Origin: Undaria pinnatifida
Taxonomy: Eukaryota > Sar > Phaeophyceae > Laminariales > Alariaceae
Length of the DNA stretch: 64,000 bases
Reading direction: 5' to 3'
NCBI GenBank assembly: GCA_012845835.1
Contig: JABAKD010000016.1
Span: 7,833,919 to 7,897,918 of the forward strand
Part shown: positions 1 to 10,159 of the stretch, piece by piece
Numbering within the stretch: position 1 is the first letter of the stretch
Layout: the number at the start of each line of letters is the position of its first letter
Position numbers and translations under genes: made by a program
Notes under the pieces: model-generated
The model's database searches: none
Seen by the model: only the letters and a program-made list of their open reading frames with translations
What the model was told of the DNA's origin: nothing

Positions 1-1000
1 GAGCTGATTGCCCTGTCTGCGCTGTGCTGTATGTTGGCGATGTCACGTTCTGATCGGCAGCAGAGTACGGGTGTAATTCGCGAAGAAAAAATCGCGAAGG
101 GGACCGAGATGGAGAACAAAACCAACTACGAAAAAGCAAAAAGACGAGTACACACACGTACCAACGGTACCTGGTGGTGCTCTGTGTGGTTCTAAAGAAG
201 CACAGGGCTTCGCTACGCAACGCTGCTGACGCCGCCCGCTACGCTCGCGCACGAAATAATGCAACTAACTGAAACATGTAAATAAATGGGGCAGGAAGAA
301 GAGGCCCGTGATTATTTGGTGTGATAAGCGAATTGATAATAATGCCAAGAGGTGCTTGTGCAGAGCTAAATGCCCTGCGCTGTGCTGTGTGCTTGATGTG
401 ACGTTCTGAACGGCAGTACGTGCGATATTTTCGGGGGGGGGGGGGGCATGGGAACCGAGAGAAGACAACCAACCGAAGAAAGCAAGAAGACGAGTACACA
501 AAACACGTACATAAACCTGGTATCTGTATCATACCTGGTACAACAACTACTACTTGTAACTGCTGCTGTATGTTCAAAAGAACGCACAGCGCCGCACGAC
601 ACAGCACCGCAAAACGAAGGGCAAGGCACGGCACCGCACTGCGCTGCGCTGCTGAGCTATATATAGCCGTGCTGAACTGAGCTGGGGTGCATTGTTTGTG
701 ATCCAATAACATCATATGTACAAACCTGGTGAAGTATTCATAGTACCGGTACGTGGTATGATACTTCGAATATTATTGGCATGTACGAACAAGTAAAACA
801 GTACAGCAAAGCACGCAGCATGGCAAAGCACGGCAAAGCACAGCGCTTCGCTCTGCTGAGCTAGCGCTGCGCTGCGGTGCGCTGCTGAGCTGAGCTGCAG
901 GGTATCGCAGGGCACTGCACGGTGCTGCGTTGCTGAGAGCTATAGCGCTGCGGTGGGGTGCTGGGCGGTGCGGAGCTGATGAGCCAAGCCCAGATCTCAG
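1..1000 (+). repeat. Dispersed GC-rich repeat, tandem copies
   Basis: Two adjacent, diverged copies of one repeat are seen. The first is cut by the window start and runs to about 206; the second starts near 207. Shared landmarks are a GCGCTGTGCTGT tract followed by a CACGTTCTGA/ACGTTCTGAA motif (20-60 and 370-415), an AAGACGAGTACAC tract (140-155 and 485-500), and a GCTGCGCTGCTGAGC-type GC-rich tail. A third copy lies inverted at 57640-58171. Near 222-251 the sequence GACGCCGCCCGCTACGCTCGC matches the hairpin terminus of that inverted copy, so this is probably an element end. Only shadow open frames are present. The family is not identified. Confidence 0.6.
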
Positions 1001-2700
1001 CTGATGAAACTTCGTCAAGTACAAAACAAACGGTGGGAATGAAAGAAAAGTTAAAGCTGGACCGTTCCGCAACTAATGCACAGGCAGCAAATTAGCGGCA
1101 AATGGTAGGAAGTTCAACTTGCTAGACAAAAAGGAAGAAAAAATCGCGAAAAAGTTCAAAATCGTGTTGGCAGAAAAACCAAATTTGCAGGAAGCAGCTG
1201 AAAAGTCAAGAAACAACTGGCAAAACTAGCAGGAACAAAAATAATAAAGGCCGAGCAAGAAACCAAAGAAAAGCTGGACCGTTCCGCAAGTAATGCACGG
1301 AAGCGGTGTCTAAGTGGGACCCCCGGAGAGGCCAGGGAGGTGCCAACTGAGCACTTTCAGAAAAAAGATCCAAGTAAGTCTACGTGGGTAATTTTTTTCT
1401 TGATGGGAGGGGTCCTATAGTTTCGTTAAAAAGAATGATTTTCTCCACCATAATGATTGGTGTTGGTATTTTTACTTTAGGAGGGGAATTTTGAACTAGA
1501 TTTAACATCATATCTATTTCATAACTTTTTTCCTGTAGTTTTCACTATATTGCTCTCTATCTTATGTATGGTGGATGGTTTGCGGATGGATGGCTTGGCC
1601 AGGGTTGTTGGTAGTTGTGGTCAAGTGCGTAGATAAGTTTTCTCTGCCTGGGGGTGGTCTTATTATTTTGTTTCTTGAACAATAATGGCGGGTTTTGTTA
1701 TACATTGGGAGTATGAAGACAGTAATAGTGATCTAGTATATATCATGTAAAAGACCCACCCTGAAAAAAAAAAAAGACGGGAGTCTGGGACTCCAACCCA
1801 CGGTTCCAAATGGATTTGCTGTCACCCTATCACTTTAACTACAGATATCATGTACGCACAGATATCGTGCATGCGTGACGACAAATTATGTTTTCATAAA
1901 CGAACCTATTTCCGCTCTCATTATTTCGGTTTAGTTCTATTACGAAATATTTTTGCTTACAACAGCAGCAGCTGACCGCACTAAACATTAATCTTCATAT
2001 TATACCATTTATATTACTGAGTCATGTCATCATGCAAAAATTACGAAGTTATATCCCCGCATGGAGAATGCACTTTCATCACCTGTTAATTACACTCGCT
2101 ATTTGCACTAGGTTACTGAGTCAGGTCACATGAAGAGTCGATGAATTGGAAGTACACCACTAAACATGGAAAATCAACGAGTTGTGAGCATGACTAGTGA
2201 GCATCATCAGCATGCTGTTGTATACTCATGGTACTTCCCTTGTATAGGCAGTGTACAGCAGCAGTGTATATCCAGTCCATCCCGTCCTTCCTGACTTGTT
2301 ATGGTCGCTGCAATATGAATGCTCGTGTCCCATCCATGACATGTCATTCTCGTTTATTTTGGACTGCACTTCTTTTCATTTCTATTCACTCGTACATTGA
2401 ACTCCTTCATCACCAAATGTTCACTTGTATGTTTGCCTCAAATGAAGGAAGTCTTTCAGTTTTTCAGCATGTGAACAGCTTAGCAATGCACTTGAACATG
2501 TCACTAAGGCTCCCTGGTTCCCCTCAGTCATTGCCGGACGGTACTGTAGCACAGAAGCCTGAGCTCAAAGCCTTGATTCCGCACACAACGAAGGTTGAAG
2601 CAAGGAACCAATACCGACTGAATGTACAAGTGCATTGCTTATTTTTTGTTCACTTGTTTTATACGCGGATGAAAGCACACCCCGGTGATAACTTTGACCT
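1001..2700. other. Intergenic sequence without recognised gene
   Basis: No convincing coding exon was found. A motif of about 30 bp around AAAGCTGGACCGTTCCGCAA occurs twice (near 1055 and 1267), pointing to a small internal duplication. At 1775-1845 the minus strand has a weak tRNA-like look (a TGGGTTGGAGTCCCA arm followed by a T run), but no acceptor stem could be paired. The 158-codon open frame at 2228-2704 has no recognisable domain and is treated as chance. Confidence 0.5.
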
Positions 2701-2714
2701 TTGAAAATATCACC

Positions 2715-3060
2715 ACTGGGGGTGCTTTTATAGGGGGGTGTAGTATCTAGCGTACCCCCGGTGACAAGCGCCATGCACAGGAGCCCCACAGCTGGGGTGT
2801 GTGATAACGAGGGGGTGTGATATTGAGGGGGGGTGCTAACGGGACGTCGGTTGCTATCGAGTGCGAACAGACTCGACCAGATGACAGGGGGTGTGATAAC
2901 GAGGTGTGGCAACGGTATATTTGATCACCAAGGAGTGTGACCAGACCCCGGCCAGATTGAAGGGGGTGTGATAATAAGGGGCGGTGTTACAGGGTATGTG
3001 CGAACAAGGGGGTGTGTTAACAAAGGGTCTTGTAACGCATGAGAGGCGTTGGTCTGAAAC
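2715..3060 (+). repeat. Degenerate GGGGGTGTGATAA satellite
   Basis: The core GGGGGTGTGATAAC or GGGGTGTGTTAAC recurs at irregular 20-60 bp steps (for example near 2735, 2797, 2813, 2888, 2963 and 3008), interrupted by non-repetitive stretches. A related patch with GGTGTGATA and GGGTGTGGTATTC lies at 3510-3690. The G-run strand is the plus strand throughout. Confidence 0.6.
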
Positions 3061-4700
3061 CATTTCGTGTTTCCATGCCCACGCAATGCCGGTGATACTA
3101 AGGCCCACGCTTAAAACCCGGGGATTGAAGCAAAAAAAATACCTTTCTGCGATACTGAAAAACGGTTACCGGTACCACATTCGATGATGAAACACCCGAG
3201 AATGGCACTTCAGAGGCCTGGTCCCACGGGAAAACTGACTGCTGACATCTTGCCGACATCTTGATATGAAACATTTGTTTCTAGCCCGCACCCAGCACAA
3301 GTCGTACCGTTGCCGTAACACCGTAGCGGTGCGAGCTGGTTTGTAACGACAAGTTCCGGCATCTTGCAGAAAGTCGGGGATTGAGACGAATGGAATTCGC
3401 TCATCTTACTCCACAATTTTTTTCGCCTGCGGCGAGTTTACTCCTCGATACGCTCGATTTCTAAGTCTGACTTACTACTCGTGTCGGTCGTCTTCGAAGA
3501 TTGGATCTAACCGGGTGTGATATTTGGAGTCTAATATGTTTTCAGGCGTACGTCCGAAGGGGGTGTGGTATTCAACATACCCCCTGTGATAAAGTGACGG
3601 CCGAAAAAATCCACAACATTATGGACTACCCCCCGGTGTGCTTTTATAGGGGGGGGGTTTATTCAAGGGAGGTGTGTTATCATCCGTTTTTTATACGGCA
3701 GTTCCTTTCCCGTTTCCCCCCCTCCCAGGTCTACTTGAACGTGGTACTCGTTCGTACACAGCAGCAGCAGCCCTACTACGAATACCTGTGCAGCACTGCT
3801 GTCTGTGAGATACGCTCGTTCGCCTATCATACTGTACTACGACCACAACGATCCCGTTTGTCCGAGCACGTACATACCATCCAGTTACGGTACCAACAAA
3901 CAATCGCAAGCAGCTGGCAGCATTAGCAGCACAGCAGCAGCAGTAGCACGTGCGATATACAGCAGCAATAACAGTACTATGGGTGTCATAACCACACTCT
4001 CGAGGCTCAGCAACGTAAAGATACCGCAGCCTGACTGATCTGCTGAGATGCGAGCACCGCATTTCACAGTGATAATGAAGCGGTGCCACCTAGGGGGTAA
4101 CAAAAAGTCCGCGCCGCCTGGAAAAAAACACAAGGAAAAAGCACGTCCCACCGCGACGCGGCAACGTCACAACCAAGGCCGCCCTCGGCACAGTCCGTAT
4201 ATTCGGGGCAGGGGAGCACGATGAGGGAGTTTCTGACCGAGGGGTGATTTGATCTTCATCGAAGTTAGCACGGCCAAATCTATAAAATACCTCTATGAAA
4301 AGCTGAGGAGCGCTCATGGCACACCGCCAATATTATCCCATCTTTATTCATACTGGTACAGTACAGGACCTCTAATAAGAAACAAGCCTGGTGCATACTA
4401 CCTGGTATGTCACAGGCTGAGTGTCTTATTTTGGAGAAAGTGTGAGTTCTACACTAGCTTCAGTGTAACGGCTACTGATTTTCTTATTTTTCCTGTATAA
4501 GTCAGTCGGTCTTTCTTATTGCAGCACCCTGTCTCTTATTAGGTGCCCTGTACCAAACACACAACCGCCGATATTATTGTGTTTCTGTGTTGAAACGGTT
4601 AAAACGAGGTACCCAATTGCCCACACCTCAATTTTACACCTCTACCCGCATCCCGCTCGGACCGGATCCCACATGGCCCCCTGCTCCCACTGGGTAGGTG
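3061..4700. other. Intergenic sequence, no gene seen
   Basis: No exon-like segment was supported on either strand. The stretch includes the continuation of the GTGTGATA patch (3510-3690), CAG-rich short repeats around 3760-3990, and a dispersed repeat copy at 4378-4520 described separately. Confidence 0.4.
4378..4520 (+). repeat. Dispersed repeat copy 1 (GCCTGG..CTTCAGT)
   Basis: This segment shares an ordered set of blocks with 11885-12035 and 60675-60815: a CAGGCTGG-like block, TTATTTTGGA, CACTAGCTTCAGTGT or its variants, TTTCTTATTTTTCCTG, and AGTC(A)G(T/C)CTTTCTT. The copies are strongly diverged but colinear, which indicates an old interspersed repeat family. No coding capacity is seen. 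Confidence 0.5.
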
Positions 4701-4705
4701 CACAA

Positions 4706-4735
4706 CTATAGGGTTGGGGTTAGGGCTAGGGCTAC
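4706..4735 (+). repeat. Interstitial telomere-like tract
   Basis: AGGGTTGGGGTTAGGGCTAGGG matches degenerate TTAGGG repeats. Four more tracts are seen in the window (around 14786, 32170, 41010 on the complementary strand, and 51445). Confidence 0.6.
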
Positions 4736-4750
4736 CTAGTGGAACAGCGC

Positions 4751-4797
4751 ATGGACTGCAGTTAAGAGCTGCAGTCCATGGAGAGCTGCAGTCCATG
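4751..4797. repeat. Perfect short inverted repeat plus direct copy
   Basis: ATGGACTGCAG, a 7-base loop, then CTGCAGTCCAT form an 11 bp perfect stem. A further direct copy of AGCTGCAGTCCATG follows immediately. No gene is adjacent, so a terminator role is not inferred. Confidence 0.7.
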
Positions 4798-5869
4798 AAC
4801 TGCAAAAATAATTGCATTCAGCACGCGTAGGTTTTGCACCACCGCTGTTCCGCGTGTCATGTTCGTCAGGGTAAGGGCTTTGATGGCAAGGGAAATTGGA
4901 AATCGGTCAACGTGTGCCCTCTAGTACATACGATACGTCAATCATACAGGTACTACTTGTAACTACCAGATAAAGAATGTTAGGCATAAGCAACACCAAA
5001 CACTATCAAGCTTTGGTAAACTTCTCTATACACAGGATGAGGCATCAGCATGGACACTGGGAGGATGTCCATGGGTGGGAAGAAATAACAGCAAGAACAC
5101 ACACGTAATACATTTTGAACTTGATTGCAACATGTCGAAGGGGTTCAATGTTGATCTGTATCTCGCGCCCGGGCCCTTCTCTACGTGACAGACAGCGCCA
5201 TTAGGTTGTGGCTCAAACAGCAGTATACACGCCGTGCAGCAGTTGCAGTACTGCAGTACTAACTGTACATGACAATCCTCTCATTCATGTTGACATGTTG
5301 ACTTCAAACTTCAGCGTACGCGGTGCTGCTGGGCCAGAACATCAAATTGGCACGGAGCGGGGTTACGAAAAGAGAAGACGAGGAGAAACGCAAGCTCCCA
5401 ACTCTAGAGATCGCTGTTCTTTCAGCCTATATGGGAACTCGATATCACACGTACTGCAGCAGTACTGCTACTCGTATCACACCACATTTCCCGCTGTTGC
5501 GTTGTCCTCGTGAGTACGAGCCATCCGTATGCTCATATAGGCAGGGTCTTACCAATAGCACCGCTAGAAGTGGGGTGCACGCAGAATGAAAAGAAAATAG
5601 CAAATAGCCAGTCACAAGAGCCACAGGCACAGACAAGTTCCTACGGAAGCTTTCGCCGACAATCGCTCAGGAAGCGCCGAGGTAAGACTCACACGAGACA
5701 AGCACATCAAGCAGTGCATCTCATCAATGCTTCGCGGGCTCATTCGTCCGAGCCCTGGCAGCAAAGGGGGCACAGAGCTTCTATCAGGACGACGACTCAC
5801 GACAGCAGAGAGGAGGTGTGTCCGAGTCAGCAGCACAGCAGCACCGTGCAAAAAAAAGGTCGTACGCAC

Positions 5870-5965
5870 CTCGCCGCCAGAAAACCTCGAAACGATCGGA
5901 GTCACGAATCCTTGTGCGGGAGCAAGCAGCGCTAGACAGGAAGCTACTAGTCCAGTGGAAATCAT
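5870..5965 (-). CDS. Candidate first exon of a plastid-targeted protein
   Basis: Reading on the minus strand from an ATG at 5965, 32 codons encode a short hydrophobic signal peptide (MISTGLVASCLALLAPAQG) followed by FVTP. This resembles the heterokont plastid motif in which cleavage occurs just before Phe. A strong donor (GAG|gtgcgt, phase 0) ends the exon at 5870. The open frame continues into less coding-like sequence, which favours splicing. I could not find convincing downstream exons between 2700 and 5870, so the rest of the gene is unknown or has been disrupted by repeats. The product is not identified. Confidence 0.4.
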
Positions 5966-7449
5966 CCTTGCACTTCTCCTGTTGTAGGTGTTGCCTGCTA
6001 CTACCCAGTAACTTTAGTGCTGTCCTCAGTGACTTTAAAACTGGGGTCTGTCGCGATTTTTCCCAACAATCCCTGACCCCCTGCTTTTCGAATATAATTT
6101 CAGGTAATTCCATATTCATTTGGCCGTCCCCTCCCCTACTCACTCCAAGTGCATATGCAATCTGGCTCTGTCGTCAATCACTCATCATTTCGATACTTGA
6201 TCTGACTTAAAAAAATTGGCTCCATGCGCCCAACCGGTATTTTAGTAATCATGCCCCGGGTCGCTCAGGATTGCAGTAGGTACTCTCAGGCGAGCCTTCT
6301 TTTTGTGGGGCTTTGTCGCGCTACACCGTGACCCTGGTCTGGTCGGGAAAATCGTGCCAAACGTTACATGTCGCAACGTGTAACACATCCGTCTGTTTTC
6401 TCTGCTCCTGTCACGACGACCGCCGCTTACCAGGCACACCGTATCATCATGCACATGATTTATCTACAGTCTACAGCAGTAGTAGTAGTAGATGGCGATA
6501 TGAAGCGGCTGGGAAAAAAGTAGGCTAACGGCTGCCAGCCCGAAACAGCCGTGTGCACGTTACGTCGGCTAACTGGTGTGCTATAAATAGTTGTGTGGGA
6601 GGTGGGAGATGCCGGCTACTTACGTAGAAAACATGGGTCTCCGGACGCGCAAGCGCATGCATGGTAGGGCTTCTAGCAAAAAGCCAGGGCTTCTAGCAAA
6701 AAGCCAGTTTGTTAGATCTTAGGTCGAACGGGGTGTATATCTTGCATCTATCTTGGCTCGATCTTCCGCCGCCATGAAACCGATGTTTTTAGCTACTTTG
6801 TCTGTGATCATCTTATGCAACAAGCAGTGGATGGATACCTTGAGCGTCTCCCGGGTCACAGATTGACATCACTTAGCATCTACCCTCCTTGCTCCTCTAC
6901 GAAAGGAAACAAACAGCCTTCGGTAACGCCAGCCGAAACAACGCAACCAAACCATCAACAACAACACCTTGGGCAAGCTTGCCGCGGCATCGGCAACGAC
7001 CAAGAAGAGATTTTTCCACTTGTCATTCCTACGAGCTGGGCTGGCCAATAATCGCTTTAAACTGCACCGGAATTTTCTCAATCAAGAAATATTATATAAC
7101 TAGATAAACAAAATTGTCAGCAGCATTGCTGAGCCTGAAGCGCATTCGCTGACGTTAGAAAAATTGGAATCCGACTGGATTTTTTTGTCGAGGAAGTTTG
7201 ATAAAAACACTTTTTGCCGTCGAAAGTCAACACTAAAGTCCATACAAAAGCCCGATAAGCGAAGCCGCCGATACGGCGTGGACGTTCCTGGTGGCATAGC
7301 CAAACGATCGATATCTTTACCATCACGATAAATTCAACCTCCATCAAGAAGCAGGAGGTTTTTGGCATAATAACTTCTCCCTCGCATTAGCGCCTGTGCT
7401 CCCCTTCATTTCGACGATGGTTTGCCTTTTGCCATGGTGCTCTTTTCTA

Positions 7450-7745
7450 TGGTTTGCCGTAGAGCCTTTTTCCGTCTCGCCCCCCCCGCCACACGGACGG
7501 TACGCGGCAGGGTTTTGAATGGGCGGTATGCCTTGTTGCAGGGCCTGCATTTCCTTCAACCGTTTTTTCGCGTTTTCGTGGTTCCATAGCCAGATCGTCA
7601 GAGGTGTGGGAGTGGGTTTTGAGGAGCCGCATCTTCGACTCATCATGGTCTAGTTCGTAGAACCGGAGTTTCCCGAATCTCCCATATTTCTGCACATGCG
7701 GCTCATAAGGGTGGGCTTGTGTTATGGTACGGCCTGGAGATAGCC
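7450..7745 (-). repeat. Inverted copy of the 10.2-11.5 kb dispersed repeat
   Basis: Read on the minus strand, this contains the same ordered motifs (ATGAGCCG, ATGCAGAAATATGGGAGATT, GATGCGGCTCCTCAAAACC) as 10380-10500 and 11390-11490 on the plus strand. It is therefore one family in opposite orientation. The apparent open frame here is shared with the other copies but contains stops in them. Confidence 0.6.
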
Positions 7746-8078
7746 GTAATTACCTGTTAAATTAATAGGTATATTGGCCGTTTTGATATGATAGGTTGGC
7801 GATTTCTATTCGGTCGAGATAGTCCGGAAATGGAACTGAGATGCATGCGCCTCGGTTCCCAGAGATGATGCGATCCTGACTTCGCCGGAACTAATAAAAG
7901 CTGCTTCTCTGCTGCGTCTAAATAAAGAGGCTACAAGGAAGTGAGTACAACCACCGAGGACTTGCTTAATAAAGTGTCCCCGCCCCAATAACAACACAAC
8001 ATATGGCATGAACATGGCCCCCTATACAAAGGACCAAGGCTACGGTAGGGCGGGCACCCCCATTTTCACTACCTGGCT

Positions 8079-8115
8079 TGAGCCACTAATATTAATAGCG
8101 TAATTGAGTGGCTCA
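8079..8115. repeat. Small perfect hairpin
   Basis: TGAGCCACT and AGTGGCTCA form a 9 bp stem around a 19-base A/T-rich loop. It could be a tiny inverted-repeat insertion. No adjacent gene explains it. Confidence 0.5.
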
Positions 8116-8734
8116 GTACCTCTCACGAGGGGACGACAAGCTTTGACGGGATTTTTTTGGTGCATGCAGCATAGAATACCATTCCATTGCGGATTTGTAT
8201 CGTCAATTTAGAACAACAAGAAAACGCAACGCCTCAACGGGAGAGGGGTTACTCGCGCGAGTGACCCCGAGCCACCGCACAAAAAGGCCCCAAAAGGGAC
8301 GCGCCTACCACCGTAGCCTAGCTCAAAGTTAAGATGTTGCTATGAGCTCCTAAAAATCTGGGATACTCGCGCCGATCTTGGTTCGTTTGGCTTGGGTTTT
8401 TTATTCGTCGTTCTTAAGGGGCAAGCCGAAGGCATTCCCTACAGTAACTGCTCCCTTGAATTCCATACCAGTTTCCATCATCAGCTGGGAGCCAATTTGA
8501 TTTTGGTTCGTTTCTAAAAATATGTCCAGTCCGCGAAAAAAAAAAAAATCAACCCAGAAGTATTAGGAAATTTCTTTGCCAGACTAAGGAAGCACGTGTC
8601 ATTCTTTCAGCTCAAAGTTCGAGAACACGGCGTGAGAAGGTGGGATGCTGCGGTTGGCGGGATCGTCGATGGGGAAAGCTGCGAAGAGAGAATGCCCTGC
8701 CGACGACGCCATGTTTTATAGGACTTAGGAGCTG

Positions 8735-9619
8735 TTACAGACACAGACAAATGTGGGACTTGTGCCCGAGGGCACCACACCGACCGCACTTGTACACTTC
8801 CCCCATGGACGCTCCTGGAGGCGGAGGAGACTCCGGCTGGTACCACCCACTTCCGGTGTTACCTGCCCCACCATTGCCCCCCGGCCTCAGCTGGTGCTGG
8901 GGCTGCTGCTGCGGCTGGGGTGGGTGCTGCTGCTGCTGGGGTGGGTGCTGCTGCTGCTGCTGGTGGTGCTGGTAACTATGGTCTGCACCCCCACGCTGCT
9001 GCTGTTGCCCTCCCCCCAACTGCTGCTGCTGCTGCTGCCCATACGGCCGCTGCTGCAGCTGCTGTTGCTGCCCAAACGGCCGCTGCTGCCGCTGCTGTTG
9101 CTGCCCATACGGCCGCTGCTGCTGCTGCTGTTGCTGCCCAAACGGCCGCTGCTGCTGCTGCTGTTGCTGCCCAAACGGCCGCTGCTGCTGCTGCTGTTGC
9201 TGCCCGTACGGCCGCTGCTGCTGCTGCTGTTGCTGCCCATACGGCCGCTGCTGCTGCTGCTGTTGCTGCCCATACGGCCGCTGTTGCTGCTGCTGTTGCT
9301 GCCCATACGGCCGCTGCTGCTGCTGCTGTTGCTGTCCATACGACCTCAAGATGAGCGCCGGGGGGGTCTGGTGGTGACGGTAATCTGGCTCCGGCACAGG
9401 CTGCCCAGCACTTGCCTGCTGCATGGGCCGCCCGCTCCCCCCAGCGGTACCCGACTGAACCGCTGCCTCGGCGGACATCCTCAACGCTCTCTCCGCTGAC
9501 AACGCCGCGTCTCGCTCAGCCACCGTCGCGTCTCTCTCAGCCAACGTCGCGTCTCGCTGAGCCAAATTAATCGACACTTCCTCCAGCTGCTGCCGAAGCA
9601 GCTCGGCCTCCTCGGCCAT
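8735..9619 (-). CDS. Gag-like zinc-knuckle protein with polyQ repeats
   Basis: This is one uninterrupted frame of 294 codons on the minus strand. Residues 1-55 are a charged coiled coil with repeated AERDA(T/A)(V/L) heptads. Residues of about 95-215 are tandem YGQQQQQQQRP units, ending in Q/H/P-rich sequence. Near the C terminus, CGRCGALGHKSHIC fits the retroviral-type knuckle CX2CX4HX4C. Coiled coil followed by a CCHC knuckle is the layout of LTR-retrotransposon Gag proteins. No protease, reverse transcriptase, RNase H or integrase frame follows within 1.7 kb on this strand, and the stop codon lies inside a repeat found again at 11595. The best reading is a gag-only (non-autonomous) retroelement or a remnant. 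A host zinc-knuckle protein remains possible. Confidence 0.6.
   Translation of the reverse strand: MAEEAELLRQQLEEVSINLAQRDATLAERDATVAERDAALSAERALRMSAEAAVQSGTAGGSGRPMQQASAGQPVPEPDYRHHQTPPALILRSYGQQQQQQQRPYGQQQQQQQRPYGQQQQQQQRPYGQQQQQQQRPYGQQQQQQQRPFGQQQQQQQRPFGQQQQQQQRPYGQQQQRQQRPFGQQQQLQQRPYGQQQQQQLGGGQQQQRGGADHSYQHHQQQQQHPPQQQQHPPQPQQQPQHQLRPGGNGGAGNTGSGWYQPESPPPPGASMGEVYKCGRCGALGHKSHICLCL
9031..9345. repeat. 33 bp CAG-rich coding minisatellite
   Basis: Nine or so units of about 33 bp (CGGCCGCTGCTGCTGCTGCT.. on the plus strand) differ mainly by a CCCATA/CCCAAA/CCCGTA switch that changes Tyr to Phe in the encoded YGQQQQQQQRP unit. The unit length is a multiple of three, so the frame is kept. 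The near identity of the units implies recent expansion or homogenisation. Confidence 0.85.
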
Positions 9620-10080
9620 AACAGCAACCCTTCACCAAGCTCCGGGCCCGGAAACCCACGATAATCGTGTTTGAATAGTTTGAATACGCTTGCTGAATAA
9701 CGTGTTCTGTGTAACCACGCGGCGTGCCGCTACGGCGTAGATCGAGGAGAGAAGATAAAATACTCGTACACCGGATACCAAATACACACCAGGTGGGTCA
9801 ATACCGTTCTGTCAGAGACCGTACCATATAAACCACACACAGGAGGTAAGCCGCACCTGATTGTCACCGGCTGCACCACTCACATATATACGGGCAGTAT
9901 CGTTATCATCAAAGCCCGGGTCGTATCATTAACATCATCGACTGCCTCGCGGGGGGGCAGCTCCACACTCCGAGGCATATACCGAATAATGCCTCGACAC
10001 ATAATACGAAACCCCAGAATATACGAAACCGCCAAATATCCGCGGACCCGTATCGAACAACCGCATACCACAAACAGCCA
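9620..10080 (-). other. Possible 5' leader/LTR of the Gag-like element
   Basis: Upstream of the Gag-like start (minus strand), the sequence runs back to TGTTTGTGGTATGCGG near 10080, which has the TG start expected of an LTR. It includes a TTTATATGG box near 9830. No matching second LTR was found, so this is a suggestion only. Open frames here are short and unrecognised. Confidence 0.25.
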
Positions 10081-10159
10081 CCCTTTGCAGGTCTCTATAA
10101 TAAGATTAAGGGGACTGTGTGTGACAGACTTAGGCCACCCTTTGCAGCTTTCTCTACTA

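Noticed and set aside
1775-1850. Possible tRNA on the minus strand
   Set aside because: The T-arm-like segment and T run are present, but the acceptor and anticodon stems do not pair.
2228-2704. 158-codon plus-strand frame
   Set aside because: No motif, no splice context, and A/T-rich composition without coding bias.
8753-9499. Leu-, Ala- and Ser-rich open frames overlapping the Gag-like region
   Set aside because: They are other-frame readings of the CAG minisatellite. Only the minus frame has a coiled coil and a zinc knuckle.
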